From Tannerellaceae bacterium (GTDB lineage Bacteria; Bacteroidota; Bacteroidia; Bacteroidales; Tannerellaceae), in assembly GCA_031271045.1 (NCBI GenBank), contig JAISWO010000003.1, positions 1 through 64,000 of the forward strand: a stretch of DNA of 64,000 nucleotides, in the 5' to 3' direction. Each line of letters begins with the position of its first letter. Position 1 is the stretch's first letter. Below are positions 24,032 through 34,711 of this stretch, piece by piece. The position numbers were made by a program, and so were the translations under genes. The notes below the pieces were generated by a model. It was given only the letters and a program-made list of their open reading frames with translations, searched no databases and had not been told where the DNA came from.

Positions 24032-24349
24032 ATGAAAATCATTTATAATAGCATCATACCACTGAAAGGTTTTATTGCAATAAACCTTTTCGGATTGCTC
24101 TTTGCCCGGAAGGGCACGGCAATCAGTGGGCAAATAGTAAATCATGAAAGCATCCATACCGCACAGATGAAAGAGCTGCTGTATGTATTCTTTTATCTGT
24201 TTTACGTGGCCGAGTGGATCGTTCGGCTACCTAAGTATAGAGGCCGGGCCTACGAGAACATATCCCTCGAAAGGGAGGCTTATGTGAACATGTATAACCG
24301 TGATTATTTGAAGGAAAGGAGGCCGTATGCCTGGATAAGGTACTTATAA
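24032..24349 (+). CDS. small membrane protein with HExxH motif
   Basis: The 105-residue protein starts at the ATG at 24032 (MKIIYNSIIPLKGF); earlier codons are open but lie within the divergent lipoprotein gene. There is a hydrophobic N-terminal segment (residues about 6-24). At residues 38-42 is HESIH, a perfect HExxH, followed by TAQMKELL and a membrane helix (residues about 48-62, LLYVFFYLFYVAEWIV). The C terminus is basic and contains SLEREAYVNMYN, where the second Glu could be a third metal ligand. The layout resembles the minimal core of a membrane zinc peptidase or a remnant of one. Function is unknown. The gene is followed by a multi-hairpin terminator region. Confidence 0.5.
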   Translation: MKIIYNSIIPLKGFIAINLFGLLFARKGTAISGQIVNHESIHTAQMKELLYVFFYLFYVAEWIVRLPKYRGRAYENISLEREAYVNMYNRDYLKERRPYAWIRYL

Positions 24350-24350
24350 A

Positions 24351-24475
24351 GGGGGAAAAGAAAACCCCCGTCTCCATATAACCGATGTTTCTCAGGCGTG
24401 GTTATATGATAAAGGTGCGACAACACCACGACAGAGGCTATGCCTTTGTTCGGTGTTGTCGCACCTGTTTTTTTT
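24351..24475 (+). ncRNA. structured 3' region or small RNA: three hairpins ending in a strong terminator
   Basis: Just after the stop of the HExxH gene come three hairpins. The first is GGGGG-9 nt-CCCCC (24351-24369). The second is a 9-bp CATATAACC/GGTTATATG stem (24375-24408). The third is a perfect 15-bp stem, AGGTGCGACAACACC at 24413-24427 paired with 24452-24466, with a small inner AGGC-TAT-GCCT hairpin in its loop. G then eight T residues (24468-24475) follow. The last is an intrinsic terminator. The others could make this a stable 3' UTR-derived small RNA. I see no promoter match immediately upstream. Confidence 0.5.
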
Positions 24476-24519
24476 ACCTGAGACTGCAAATTTAGTATTA
24501 ATCTTTAAAAACAAAGCAA

Positions 24520-25341
24520 ATGAAGAAAAAAGAACCTTTTGAAATCAAACTGAAGACGCCGGTCACGTACTACGGCGGAAAACAAAAGATGTTGCGCTAT
24601 ATCCTGCCGCTTATCCCGCAGCATCAAATCTATATCGAACCATTCTTTGGAGGCGGCGCCGTGTTCTGGGCGAAGGAACCGGCCAGGGTAGAGTTCATAA
24701 ACGACATCAATGGCGAAGTAGTCAACTTCTACCACATGCTTAAACTCCGCTACCCGGAACTAAAGCGGGAGATCGACACTACCCTGCACAGCGAATACCA
24801 GCAAAAGCAAGCCCGCGAGATATACCTGCGCCCCTTGGGGCATGACGAAATAAAACGCGCCTGGGCGGTATATGTGCTGTCGCACCAGTCGTTTTATGCA
24901 ATCTTAAACAGCACCTGGAAATGCTGCAAAGGGCGACCCATGGCGACCCAATTGCAATCCCGGAAAGAGGCCTTCGTGGAGGCTTATTCTAAACGATTAG
25001 AACATACATCCATCTTTTGCCGAGACGCCTTAAACGTGATCAAGAATACCGACCATGAAGACGCTTTTCTTTATGTTGATCCTCCTTATTATAACGCCGA
25101 CATGGGACATTATGACGGCTATACGATTGATGATTTTGAAAGGCTGCTCCAGGCCTTATCCAGCGTGAAAGGGAAGTTTATGTTAAGCAGCTACCCCTCT
25201 GAGATATTGTCCGAATATGCCCACAGAGCCGGCTGGAGGATGATGGAAATCGAGCTCACCCGGTCCGCCGGCGGAGGCAGGAAGACCGAGACTCTGACAA
25301 TGAATTATGACGTGAGCGAAGCCTCTTCCGTCGCTGCCTGA
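24520..25341 (+). CDS. phage DNA adenine methylase (Dam, D12 class)
   Basis: The 273-residue protein transfers a methyl group to the N6 of adenine. Motif I is near residue 10-22 (TPVTYYGGKQKMLRYI) and motif X-like IEPFFGGGAVFWAKE follows at about 37. The catalytic DPPY is in LYVDPPYYNADMGHYDGYT (about residue 183). A LSSYPSE segment is at about 220. All core motifs of the D12/Dam class are present. No restriction enzyme gene is next to it, so it is likely an orphan methylase protecting phage DNA. It lies between two strong intrinsic terminators and is therefore a separate unit. The flanking sequence on its right holds small minus-strand genes. Confidence 0.88.
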   Translation: MKKKEPFEIKLKTPVTYYGGKQKMLRYILPLIPQHQIYIEPFFGGGAVFWAKEPARVEFINDINGEVVNFYHMLKLRYPELKREIDTTLHSEYQQKQAREIYLRPLGHDEIKRAWAVYVLSHQSFYAILNSTWKCCKGRPMATQLQSRKEAFVEAYSKRLEHTSIFCRDALNVIKNTDHEDAFLYVDPPYYNADMGHYDGYTIDDFERLLQALSSVKGKFMLSSYPSEILSEYAHRAGWRMMEIELTRSAGGGRKTETLTMNYDVSEASSVAA

Positions 25342-25350
25342 TAACGCGAG

Positions 25351-25390
25351 ACGGCGTTTAAACCCCGTTTGAATTGGGTTTAAACGCCGT
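25351..25390 (+). terminator. intrinsic terminator after the Dam gene
   Basis: A perfect 15-bp stem, ACGGCGTTTAAACCC at 25351-25365 and its complement at 25376-25390, has a 10-nt loop and is followed by TCTTTGTTT. The stop codon is 9 bp before the stem. The stem has no T run on the minus strand. Confidence 0.75.
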
Positions 25391-25433
25391 TCTTTGTTTC
25401 GGTTGGTTGGCAGCAGGGTATGTGCTGCAAAGA

Positions 25434-25850
25434 TTATTTTTTGAAATAATAATAGTCGTCGTCGATCTCGATTTTGACTAAAAATCCGAGCGCGCGGGCC
25501 ATGTCGCCTACCTGAAAGTTTCCATTCGACAACGTGTATTTAGTGTCATTGTCGAGATCGGTGCGTATTGCCATCGCACAACCACTCGCGCTATCGTAGA
25601 TGTGCCCTGCCTTACTTTTATAAGCGACAGCATTTATATATCTAACAAAATGAAAGCCTTCGTACATGTCTATACCTATACAGCTTTCAAACTCAACGTC
25701 GCCGATGCTAAACTCGATATTAAACGACTTTTCGTCGTTTTTTCTGTACTCATCGAGTACCTTTTCCTTTAAGTCCTCATAATCGAAAGACAAGCACACT
25801 TCAAAATCATTAGCCTTTTTAATCAGACCTTCCATTTCTAAATTTTTCAT
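25434..25850 (-). CDS. hypothetical acidic protein in the prophage right arm
   Basis: This 138-residue protein is acidic and starts MKNLEMEGLIKKANDFEVC. It has a beta-alpha layout (NIEFSIGDVEFESCIGIDMYEGFHFVRYINAVAYK, then DSASGCAMAIRTDLDNDTKY) and ends in a run of Asp/Tyr (DDDYYYFKK). There is no signal peptide, membrane segment or known motif. It is the last gene of a minus-strand group of small proteins that includes a DNA-binding regulator. The group probably belongs to the prophage, because base composition and small gene size match phage accessory regions. Nothing more can be said about its role. Confidence 0.45.
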   Translation of the reverse strand: MKNLEMEGLIKKANDFEVCLSFDYEDLKEKVLDEYRKNDEKSFNIEFSIGDVEFESCIGIDMYEGFHFVRYINAVAYKSKAGHIYDSASGCAMAIRTDLDNDTKYTLSNGNFQVGDMARALGFLVKIEIDDDYYYFKK

Positions 25851-25873
25851 GATGTTATAATTTTAATTGTTGA

Positions 25874-26092
25874 TTATTCAAATATTACGATTTCCCCTGC
25901 TTTGAGGGCGTCAATAATCTCGGAGGCGCCTGATTTTGTCAGGGACCGCATCGCGTTCGTGGTTGAGGCGAACGGCCATGCGGGGCAATTTTCGTCATTT
26001 CTCAAATCGCTGATATACTTTATTTGCGCTTGCGTTGCTGCGACGCGATCCGTTACTTTGTGCCAGCTCTTTTCGATAATTCTTGTTTCCAT
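25874..26092 (-). CDS. small DUF3072-like protein
   Basis: The 72-residue protein has a METRIIEKSW start, then ATQAQIKYISDLRND and a second helix with AMRSLTKSGASEIIDALKAG. The T.AQ...I..L and L.K..AS..I..LK pattern recalls the DUF3072-type helical domain of about 50 residues found in small bacterial and phage proteins. Its promoter (26124-26155) and leader are a near copy of those in front of the gene at 26593-26835, including the same leader and the METxII N terminus. Function is unknown. Co-regulation with the other gene is likely. Confidence 0.5.
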   Translation of the reverse strand: METRIIEKSWHKVTDRVAATQAQIKYISDLRNDENCPAWPFASTTNAMRSLTKSGASEIIDALKAGEIVIFE

Positions 26093-26123
26093 TGTTTGTA
26101 TGTTCTAATTGATTATTATAACG

Positions 26124-26155
26124 CAAATATACAGTGTTCTTTATGTACGCGCAAA
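26124..26155 (-). promoter_or_regulatory. Bacteroidota-type promoter of the DUF3072-like gene
   Basis: Read on the minus strand the boxes are TTTG (26152-26155) and TATATTTG (26124-26131), 20 bp apart, a full consensus match. The promoter has a paralogue at 26867-26898. Confidence 0.72.
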
Positions 26156-26173
26156 TATTTATCGTTAAAAGAC

Positions 26174-26206
26174 AGTTAAAAAATAGCGTACTCTTTATTT
26201 TTAACT
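26174..26206. promoter_or_regulatory. inverted repeat, putative operator (copy 1)
   Basis: AGTTAAAAA at 26174-26182 and TTTTTAACT at 26198-26206 form a 9-bp inverted repeat with a 15-bp gap. It lies upstream of the DUF3072-like promoter and overlaps the 3' end of the XRE regulator gene. A second copy with 14-bp gap lies at 26918-26948. Confidence 0.5.
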
Positions 26207-26583
26207 TTTGACATGTGAAAGCTCACAAGTGACTTAAAATAGTCAAACGTATCGTCCAACTGCTGTATGTACGCAGAACCTGTCAGTGCAAACATGTCTC
26301 CCTTTGTCAGCCGGCAAGGGCAAAAAAGGCCTTTTTCGACAAGTATTTTTGCCACCCTTTCTGCTTCCCCGTCTCGTATCTTTTCGTATTCCTCGCGCTC
26401 CGGATTCGAGAAATTTATACCGAGTGCATCCATTATTTTCTCGAGGTTAGCTACACCCAGGTCCGATTTTCCACTTTCGTATCGTGAAACAGTCGGCGTT
26501 GTTATCCCCGCTTTTTCGGCCAAAACGGCTTGTGTAAGCCGTTTTGCCTTTCTCGTTTTAATGATCAGTTCACGTGCTGTCAT
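26176..26583 (-). CDS. XRE-family transcriptional regulator
   Basis: This 135-residue protein has an N-terminal helix-turn-helix of the Cro/C1 family (residues about 1-60): LIIKTRKAKRLTQAVLAEK then TVSRYESGKSDLGVANLEKIMDALG. The C-terminal half (GEAERVAKILVEKGLFCPCRLTKGDMF, then FDYFKSLVSFHMSKVKNKEYAIF) is of unknown fold and has a CPC pair. It follows the gene at 26593-26835 by 9 bp and is transcribed with it from the promoter at 26867-26898. Two inverted repeats of the AGTTAAAAA/TTTTTAACT type near the two paralogous promoters are natural candidates for its operator. It could be a phage maintenance regulator, but the main repressor is not identified here. Confidence 0.75.
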   Translation of the reverse strand: MTARELIIKTRKAKRLTQAVLAEKAGITTPTVSRYESGKSDLGVANLEKIMDALGINFSNPEREEYEKIRDGEAERVAKILVEKGLFCPCRLTKGDMFALTGSAYIQQLDDTFDYFKSLVSFHMSKVKNKEYAIF

Positions 26584-26592
26584 TGTGTGTGT

Positions 26593-26835
26593 TTATTGGT
26601 CTTCCTTTAACGATTCTAAAAACCCATCAAAATCGAGCCCGGAAGGGCATTGAAAGTCTTCTAACTCCTCAATATCTGTCAGCCATCTAAAGAAGCCCGG
26701 GTCCGATCCCGCTTCCATTTCTACCCAGTCCTTATACCCGCAGGTTTCCCCGCAATTTACAGCCTCCTCGTAAATTTCGCGGAGGAGCCGTACTTTGAAG
26801 TCGCGAATTTTGATAGTGATAATTTTTGTTTCCAT
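26593..26835 (-). CDS. hypothetical acidic partner of the XRE regulator
   Basis: This 80-residue acidic protein starts METKIITIKIRDFKVRLL and contains CGYKDWVEMEAGSDPGFFRWL, LEDFQCPSGLDFDGF. No family is recognised. It is the first gene of a two-gene unit with the XRE regulator, from which it is separated by 9 bp. A toxin/antitoxin-like arrangement is conceivable, but no toxin fold is evident. Its leader sequence is almost the same as that of the DUF3072-like gene, so the two units arose by duplication of one regulatory region. Confidence 0.45.
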   Translation of the reverse strand: METKIITIKIRDFKVRLLREIYEEAVNCGETCGYKDWVEMEAGSDPGFFRWLTDIEELEDFQCPSGLDFDGFLESLKEDQ

Positions 26836-26866
26836 TGTTTGTATGTTTTAATTGATTACTACAACG

Positions 26867-26898
26867 CAAATTTACGCCATACTTTATATACCGTCAAG
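26867..26898 (-). promoter_or_regulatory. promoter of the XRE operon
   Basis: On the minus strand TAAATTTG (26867-26874) is preceded by a CTTG -33 box (26895-26898) at 20-bp spacing. The box and the about 38-bp leader to the ATG repeat those at 26124-26155 with only a few changes. Confidence 0.65.
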
Positions 26899-26917
26899 TA
26901 TTTATAGTTAAAAATAC

Positions 26918-26948
26918 AGTTAAAAACATCACGTGTTTTATTTTTAAC
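26918..26948. promoter_or_regulatory. inverted repeat, putative operator (copy 2)
   Basis: AGTTAAAAA (26918-26926) and TTTTTAAC (26941-26948) flank a 14-bp gap, upstream of the XRE operon promoter. The same arms and spacing occur at 26174-26206 relative to the other promoter. Confidence 0.5.
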
Positions 26949-27014
26949 GTTTGCGCGCAACTCACCGACAATAGTTAAATAAACGTAACGCGTGCATGGA
27001 ATCAAAAATAGCTT

Positions 27015-27169
27015 TATCTTTGCCTGCAATTGAACCAATTGGAATTGAAACAATTTTATTTTTACCTTGAACTTTCAAAGTAAAATGCAATTGAACCGGC
27101 GGAACTACCCTACTTACAGGGCCGCAATGGACAGGTAAGGTTGGGAGGCCTCCGGGCCTCCCTTTTTTT
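27015..27169 (+). ncRNA. candidate small RNA at the prophage/host junction
   Basis: A -7 match (TATCTTTG, 27015-27022) is followed by about 120 nt without a plausible gene and then a strong intrinsic terminator: GGGAGGCC (27143-27150), 4-nt loop, GGCCTCCC (27155-27162), and seven T residues (27163-27169). TGCAATTGAACC occurs twice, at 27025 and 27086. The middle has a TTTTAC/GTAAAA stem. No good -33 box is seen, so the promoter is the weaker half of the evidence. It does not resemble tRNA, tmRNA, SRP RNA or RNase P RNA. It could be an independent small RNA of the prophage or host. Confidence 0.5.
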
Positions 27170-27278
27170 ATGGCCTATTTCCAGATTGAACAGTAGCGTG
27201 AGAGGGTGTTTGGGCGCACATTTTTTTCGCGTTTCGTTTTCAAAATTTTCGCGTTTCGTTTTGCCAATTATAGAATCG

Positions 27279-27571
27279 GATTCAGTTTGCCCTTGCCCGG
27301 TACCGTGCAACGAGAAATTAGATTCAGTTTGCCCTTTCCCGGTACCGTGCAACGAGAAAGTAGATTCAGTTTGCCCTTTCCCGGTACCGAGCTACGAGGA
27401 ATTAGATTCAATTTGCCCTTGCACGGTACCGAGCAACGAGGAATTAGATTCGGTTTGCCCTTTCCCGGTACCGGGCTACCGCAAACTAAAATATTTCAGA
27501 GCAGCACGGTACCGTGCTACGAGAAATCAGATCCGGTTTCCCCTTTCCCGGTACCGAACTGCGAGGACGGC
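27279..27571. repeat. tandem array of seven 42-bp units
   Basis: Units begin at 27279, 27321, 27363, 27405, 27447, about 27489 (degenerate) and 27530. Each has a GATTCAGTTTGCCC start and a core around CGGTACCG with outer GC arms. One unit has the perfect 14-bp palindrome GCACGGTACCGTGC. No consensus gene is present; the stop-free frames seen here are a consequence of a period that is a multiple of three. The array lies behind the SecA terminator in transcript direction. Confidence 0.85.
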
Positions 27572-27603
27572 AGAAATTGTATGCCAGTATAGAACGAAAA
27601 AGA

Positions 27604-27623
27604 GCCGCTACGATCGTAACGGC
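27604..27623 (-). terminator. intrinsic terminator of secA
   Basis: An 8-bp stem (GCCGCTAC/GTAACGGC with one wobble) around GATC is followed on the minus strand by TCTTTTTCG. It lies 28 bp beyond the secA stop, and the tandem array begins directly behind it. Confidence 0.72.
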
Positions 27624-27650
27624 CCTTTGTCATTCCATCGGGAAGGGAGC

Positions 27651-30995
<3,345 letters not shown>

Positions 30996-31075
30996 AATAT
31001 CTTTATAAATGTTTGATCGTTGTTTGATTGTTTTACTTGAATGTGCTCCGGCGGGCGGAGGGTTGATTTGAACGG

Positions 31076-32662
31076 TCAGTTACTGACGGTCAGTTCCTCG
31101 AGGGGAGTGTTGCGGGCGGCATTGGGCGGGCGGATGCGGAGGATGTGCGTAACCGTGGGGGCTATTTCCGTTGCTTTGACTTCGCGGTAGATGTGCTGAG
31201 GTTTCAGGCCGTTTCCCATGAAGATGAGTGGGGTTATGACGGCGTTGTTGCGTACGGTTTGCGGTTTCTGGCCGGGGTTTTCGAGGTTGATTTTCCAGCC
31301 GGGTTGGAGTTCGACGATGAGGTCGCCGCATCGGCGGGGATGGACGCCGTTGTAGAGGGAGGCGGCCGTAGCGTCGTTCCATTGTCCGTTATAGAGGGCG
31401 TGGGCGGTGACGACGTTTTGTACGCCGGCAAATTCGGCTACGAAGGCGGCGGCGCGGCTTTGTATGTCTTCGAGCGGGAGTTTGGCGTCGTCGACGGCTT
31501 TACGGTTGAGGTAGATCTGGCCGTTGTAGTATCCCGTCACCCAGTTGGTTTGTCCGTAGAGTTGCATGAGGTACATATTGAGCAGTGCGACGCAGCGTTT
31601 GGGGTAGAAATAGCCTCCGTTTTGCCGGAGGGTTTCGGGGTAGTCTTCCTGGCTTTTGTAGTATCCTGATCCGGTGAAGACGATGAGTGTATGGGCGAGG
31701 CCGACTTTCCGGTCGATGGCATTGAGGAGTTGTTCGATGTCTTTGTCGAGCCGGTGGTAGGCGTCTTGTATTTCGAGGGTGTATTCTTTGTCCATGAGGC
31801 GGCGGTAGTTGCCGGCATAGTAGGTGATGGAGAGCATGTCGGGGCAGGTGCGGGCGCCTAAGGCGGCGTATTCGAGGAATTGCAGGGCGAGGCGGTTGAC
31901 TTCGGCGTTGACCAGGGCGGAGGTTTTGAGGTTGGGGTAGCAGTCGAGGGCTTTTTCGCTGAAGGTGTAGCGGAAGGCGTGGTTATCGACGGCGTAGGGC
32001 AGGGCATTGTAGCGGTCGGGGGCGAGGGCGGGCGTCCAGGCGAGGCGTTCGATGCGGGTGGAGAGGGATTCGGCGCTGCTGTTGTAGCGGTCGACGTACC
32101 AGGGGATCGAGGGATAGTAGGTGGTGGTGGCCCATTTGCCGTTGATATTGTCTATCCAGAAGGCGCCGTTGGCTGCGTGTCCGGCTGACAGGAGGGCGCT
32201 TTCGGGGTCGGGGGCTATGGCGTAGACGTCGCTTCGTCCGAGGGAGGCGATTTTGAGTTCGTCGCCGATGGTGGAGGCGACGAGGTTGCGGGGCGAATAG
32301 TTGTCGCGGGTATAGTTGCCAAGGTAGTTGGGGTCGTGAAGGATGGAGCGTTCGCGGTTGTCGTTGAAGTCGTACTGCGTATTGTTGCTGATGCCGTGCA
32401 GGTTGGGGTTGGCTCCGGTGAAGAGGGTGGCGAAGGCGCTGGCCTGGTCGATGGCGGCAAATTCGAAGCGGACGTTGTGGTAGGCGATGCCTTCGCCGAG
32501 GAGTCGTTTGAATCCGCGTTCGCCGAAGGTATGGCGGAAGTATTCCAGGTAGTCGCCCCGGAGCTGGTCGACGGTGATGCAGACGACGAGCCGGGGGGCG
32601 GGGTGCGCTGCGAGGTTGGTGATGGCCAGTATGGCTATTATAGATGTCAGTATTTTTCTCAT
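31076..32662 (-). CDS. degenerate alkaline phosphatase-superfamily protein (putative pseudoenzyme)
   Basis: The 528-residue protein has a signal peptide and the fold pattern of PafA-type phosphatases: [15 protein letters not shown] (Asp32), HGISNN (residue 89 on), [12 protein letters not shown], and [17 protein letters not shown]. The metal and catalytic motifs are lost. The nucleophile Thr region is [14 protein letters not shown]; the usual D-x-x-GH before EIQD is YYAGNYRRL (281-289); the usual T-A-D-H-G is IVFTGSGY; and the final Zn-His of a THVPLI-type strand is AVITPLI. The Lys/Arg pair of PafA is also gone. It is therefore predicted to bind, if anything, without hydrolysis. It lies 10 bp downstream of the DUF4105 gene and upstream of secA. 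Confidence 0.78.
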   Translation of the reverse strand: MRKILTSIIAILAITNLAAHPAPRLVVCITVDQLRGDYLEYFRHTFGERGFKRLLGEGIAYHNVRFEFAAIDQASAFATLFTGANPNLHGISNNTQYDFNDNRERSILHDPNYLGNYTRDNYSPRNLVASTIGDELKIASLGRSDVYAIAPDPESALLSAGHAANGAFWIDNINGKWATTTYYPSIPWYVDRYNSSAESLSTRIERLAWTPALAPDRYNALPYAVDNHAFRYTFSEKALDCYPNLKTSALVNAEVNRLALQFLEYAALGARTCPDMLSITYYAGNYRRLMDKEYTLEIQDAYHRLDKDIEQLLNAIDRKVGLAHTLIVFTGSGYYKSQEDYPETLRQNGGYFYPKRCVALLNMYLMQLYGQTNWVTGYYNGQIYLNRKAVDDAKLPLEDIQSRAAAFVAEFAGVQNVVTAHALYNGQWNDATAASLYNGVHPRRCGDLIVELQPGWKINLENPGQKPQTVRNNAVITPLIFMGNGLKPQHIYREVKATEIAPTVTHILRIRPPNAARNTPLEELTVSN

Positions 32663-32671
32663 GTACTTATT

Positions 32672-33871
32672 TTATTGTTTGCGCTTCGACGAGATGTATC
32701 GCCCGGATCTCGTCCACAGGCTGGCGATGAGCGGGAGGAGGGCGATGTGCAGATGCTGGGGGATGAGGGGCCAGGTCATCAGCATGAGCGTAAGCGCTGC
32801 AAAGTTAATAAAATGGTAGTAATATGCGGCCTTCGCGGTCTTTTTTACCGGGGTGATGATGGCGCCGGCGAGGTGGAAGGGGTGGAGGGCGAAGATGAGG
32901 TAGTTGGGCCACGTGGAGGGGTGTTCGGATACGAAGGCGAGGTAGTAGATGATGGTGCCGCTTAGTCCGGCGACGGCGAAGAGGAGGCTGTCGAAGGCGG
33001 CGTAGCGGGTTTTCTTTTTCCATTCATAGCAGGTGATGAGGAGGGTGAGGGCGAGGCAGAGGAGGGTGGCTGCCAAGGGGGTGAAGCGGGTCACGGGTGC
33101 GGGCTGGGGATGTGCGTCGAGGAGGGTGCGATGTTCGGCGACGAGGGGGCGTTCCTGTCCGTCGGGGGTGGTGATGGTGGCTTCGTCGAAGGCTTTCTCG
33201 AGGATGAGGGGGAGGAAGAATTCTTCGCGAGCGGTGGGGATGCGGTCGGTGGGTTTTCCCAGGGCTATTTGGCAGCCGAAGATGAGCCAGGGTTGGTGGC
33301 GCATACAGTGGTTGATTTGCTGGCGGAAGGTTTTTTGTTCCGGCGGGCGATGGTAGGTGATGTGTCCGTCGACGGATTGTTCGATGAGTTGCACCGGGCG
33401 GGTGGCGCAGTTGTCGAAGAAGAAGTTGTAGCGGTAGGTGGCGTTTTCGGGGCGGGCGTTGAGGAGGAGGGCTTTCCAGAGGCGGTCTTTTTCGTCGGCG
33501 GTGAGGTTGAGGATTTGTTCTGTGACGCCGGCGCCGCTGTGACTGTATGCGGGGAGGAAGTTGGCGAAGGGGGTGATGCCTAATTTGTAGTCTGTTTCTC
33601 CTTTGGTGAAGCGATAGATGAAGTCTCCCTGGCTGAAGTCGAAGATGCCGTAGTTGAAGACCAGGTCGAGGGCTCCGTCCGGGGCTGCGGGGTCGGCGAC
33701 GCGGATGGCGGTGTGTCCGTAGACGGTGAAGACGGCTTCGTCTGTTGGCGAGCAGGTGAGGAGGCTGATGCGGGCTTCGTTGCTCAGCGTTGCGGGTATG
33801 GCGGCCAGGCGGAGGGTGCAGGCGAGCAGGGCTACGAGGCTGTACAGTTTTCTTATCAGGGGTCCGTTCAT
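32672..33871 (-). CDS. DUF4105 (Lnb N-terminal periplasmic domain) membrane protein
   Basis: The 399-residue protein has a signal/anchor segment (residues about 5-25) and a periplasmic domain of about 220 residues with DEAVFTVYGHTAIRV (the conserved YGHxxIR), FNYGIFDF and the Cys motif NFFFDNCATRP at about residue 150. These match DUF4105, which is related to NlpC/P60-like Cys-His peptidases, with the YGH His and the DNC Cys as likely catalytic pair. Four hydrophobic helices (residues about 275-395) form the C-terminal membrane part. It is the first gene of the run leading to secA. The physiological substrate in this group is not known to me. Confidence 0.78.
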   Translation of the reverse strand: MNGPLIRKLYSLVALLACTLRLAAIPATLSNEARISLLTCSPTDEAVFTVYGHTAIRVADPAAPDGALDLVFNYGIFDFSQGDFIYRFTKGETDYKLGITPFANFLPAYSHSGAGVTEQILNLTADEKDRLWKALLLNARPENATYRYNFFFDNCATRPVQLIEQSVDGHITYHRPPEQKTFRQQINHCMRHQPWLIFGCQIALGKPTDRIPTAREEFFLPLILEKAFDEATITTPDGQERPLVAEHRTLLDAHPQPAPVTRFTPLAATLLCLALTLLITCYEWKKKTRYAAFDSLLFAVAGLSGTIIYYLAFVSEHPSTWPNYLIFALHPFHLAGAIITPVKKTAKAAYYYHFINFAALTLMLMTWPLIPQHLHIALLPLIASLWTRSGRYISSKRKQ

Positions 33872-33940
33872 TTGTTTTGTTCTTTTTTGCTGTCTTTTTG
33901 ACGGCTCAAAGATACGTTCTTTTGTTCGGATTATGGCGTT

Positions 33941-34639
33941 TCAGGGGACGTTGACTGTTTCGGAGAGGCTCCACGGGCCTTTTTTGCCGCGGGTATTTTC
34001 CCATCGGAGGGCGAGGTAGATGCGGCGCCCGGCGTCGTCGGGGTCGAAGGCGAGGGTTGCGGGGGTGGCGGTGGCGAATGTTGAGTGGGTCATTTGTTCG
34101 GGGTTGTCGACGGGGATGTCTGAAAATTCCCATTTGATTTCTACGCCTCGCTGGCCTTTGGGCCGGGCTCGTTTGCGGGCTTCTCCGGTGCGGTAGTAGT
34201 CGATTCGGAGGCGGTGCGAGATGAGTGGGTGGATGCTGAAGCCGGGCGGCAGGGGGGCGATGGGCGCCGGTGTGCGTTTGCCGTCGGGTCGTTTGGGGAA
34301 GGCCATGCGTTCGAGGTGGGCGTCTGTGACGTAGGGGTTGGCTTTGAGGAGGCGGTACAGTTCGCGGTAGGCTGCGACGAGGTTTTTTTCGGCTTCGAGG
34401 AAGAGGGTCGTGACGGGTGTTGTCCGCGTCGAGGGATCGGCCCATGCGTCGTAGGCTTCGAGGTAGGGCAGGAGGGCTTTTGTTTTGAATTCGTTGATGT
34501 ACCAGTCTCCCAGCAGCGTACCGGCTTTCATGCCAAATTCCTTGAGTTTACTGTCTAAGTAGGGTACGGTATTGGTGGTTACTTTCGAATGTATTTCTGT
34601 ATGTTTTTTCGACAGCCAGTCGTTTCTTCTTTCGTCCAT
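33941..34639 (-). CDS. hypothetical protein with helical N terminus and Fn3-like end
   Basis: I chose the ATG at 34639 (MDERRNDWLSKKHTE), because codons before it are in a low-quality leader. The protein has 232 residues: a helical N-terminal half (about 120 residues, ending in LLKANPYVTDAHLERM) and a strand-rich C-terminal half with WEFSDIP and the end RRIYLALRWENTRGKKGPWS, which looks like the last strands of a fibronectin-III-like domain. It lacks a signal peptide. It stands alone: the array of 21-bp repeats lies 70 bp upstream of its start and no operon partner is seen. I cannot name a family, but a stable length and codon use support a real gene. Confidence 0.6.
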   Translation of the reverse strand: MDERRNDWLSKKHTEIHSKVTTNTVPYLDSKLKEFGMKAGTLLGDWYINEFKTKALLPYLEAYDAWADPSTRTTPVTTLFLEAEKNLVAAYRELYRLLKANPYVTDAHLERMAFPKRPDGKRTPAPIAPLPPGFSIHPLISHRLRIDYYRTGEARKRARPKGQRGVEIKWEFSDIPVDNPEQMTHSTFATATPATLAFDPDDAGRRIYLALRWENTRGKKGPWSLSETVNVP

Positions 34640-34711
34640 AGGTTCTTTAATTAAATGCTTTTTGTATTTGGTGCGCAAGGTAGTTATTTTTTGTGAGGTG
34701 TCAATTGTTTT

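Noticed and set aside
26836..27650. tRNA or known attachment site at the prophage right end
   Set aside because: No cloverleaf-like sequence was found by eye, and Mu-like phages do not need a tRNA target. The exact end could not be placed.
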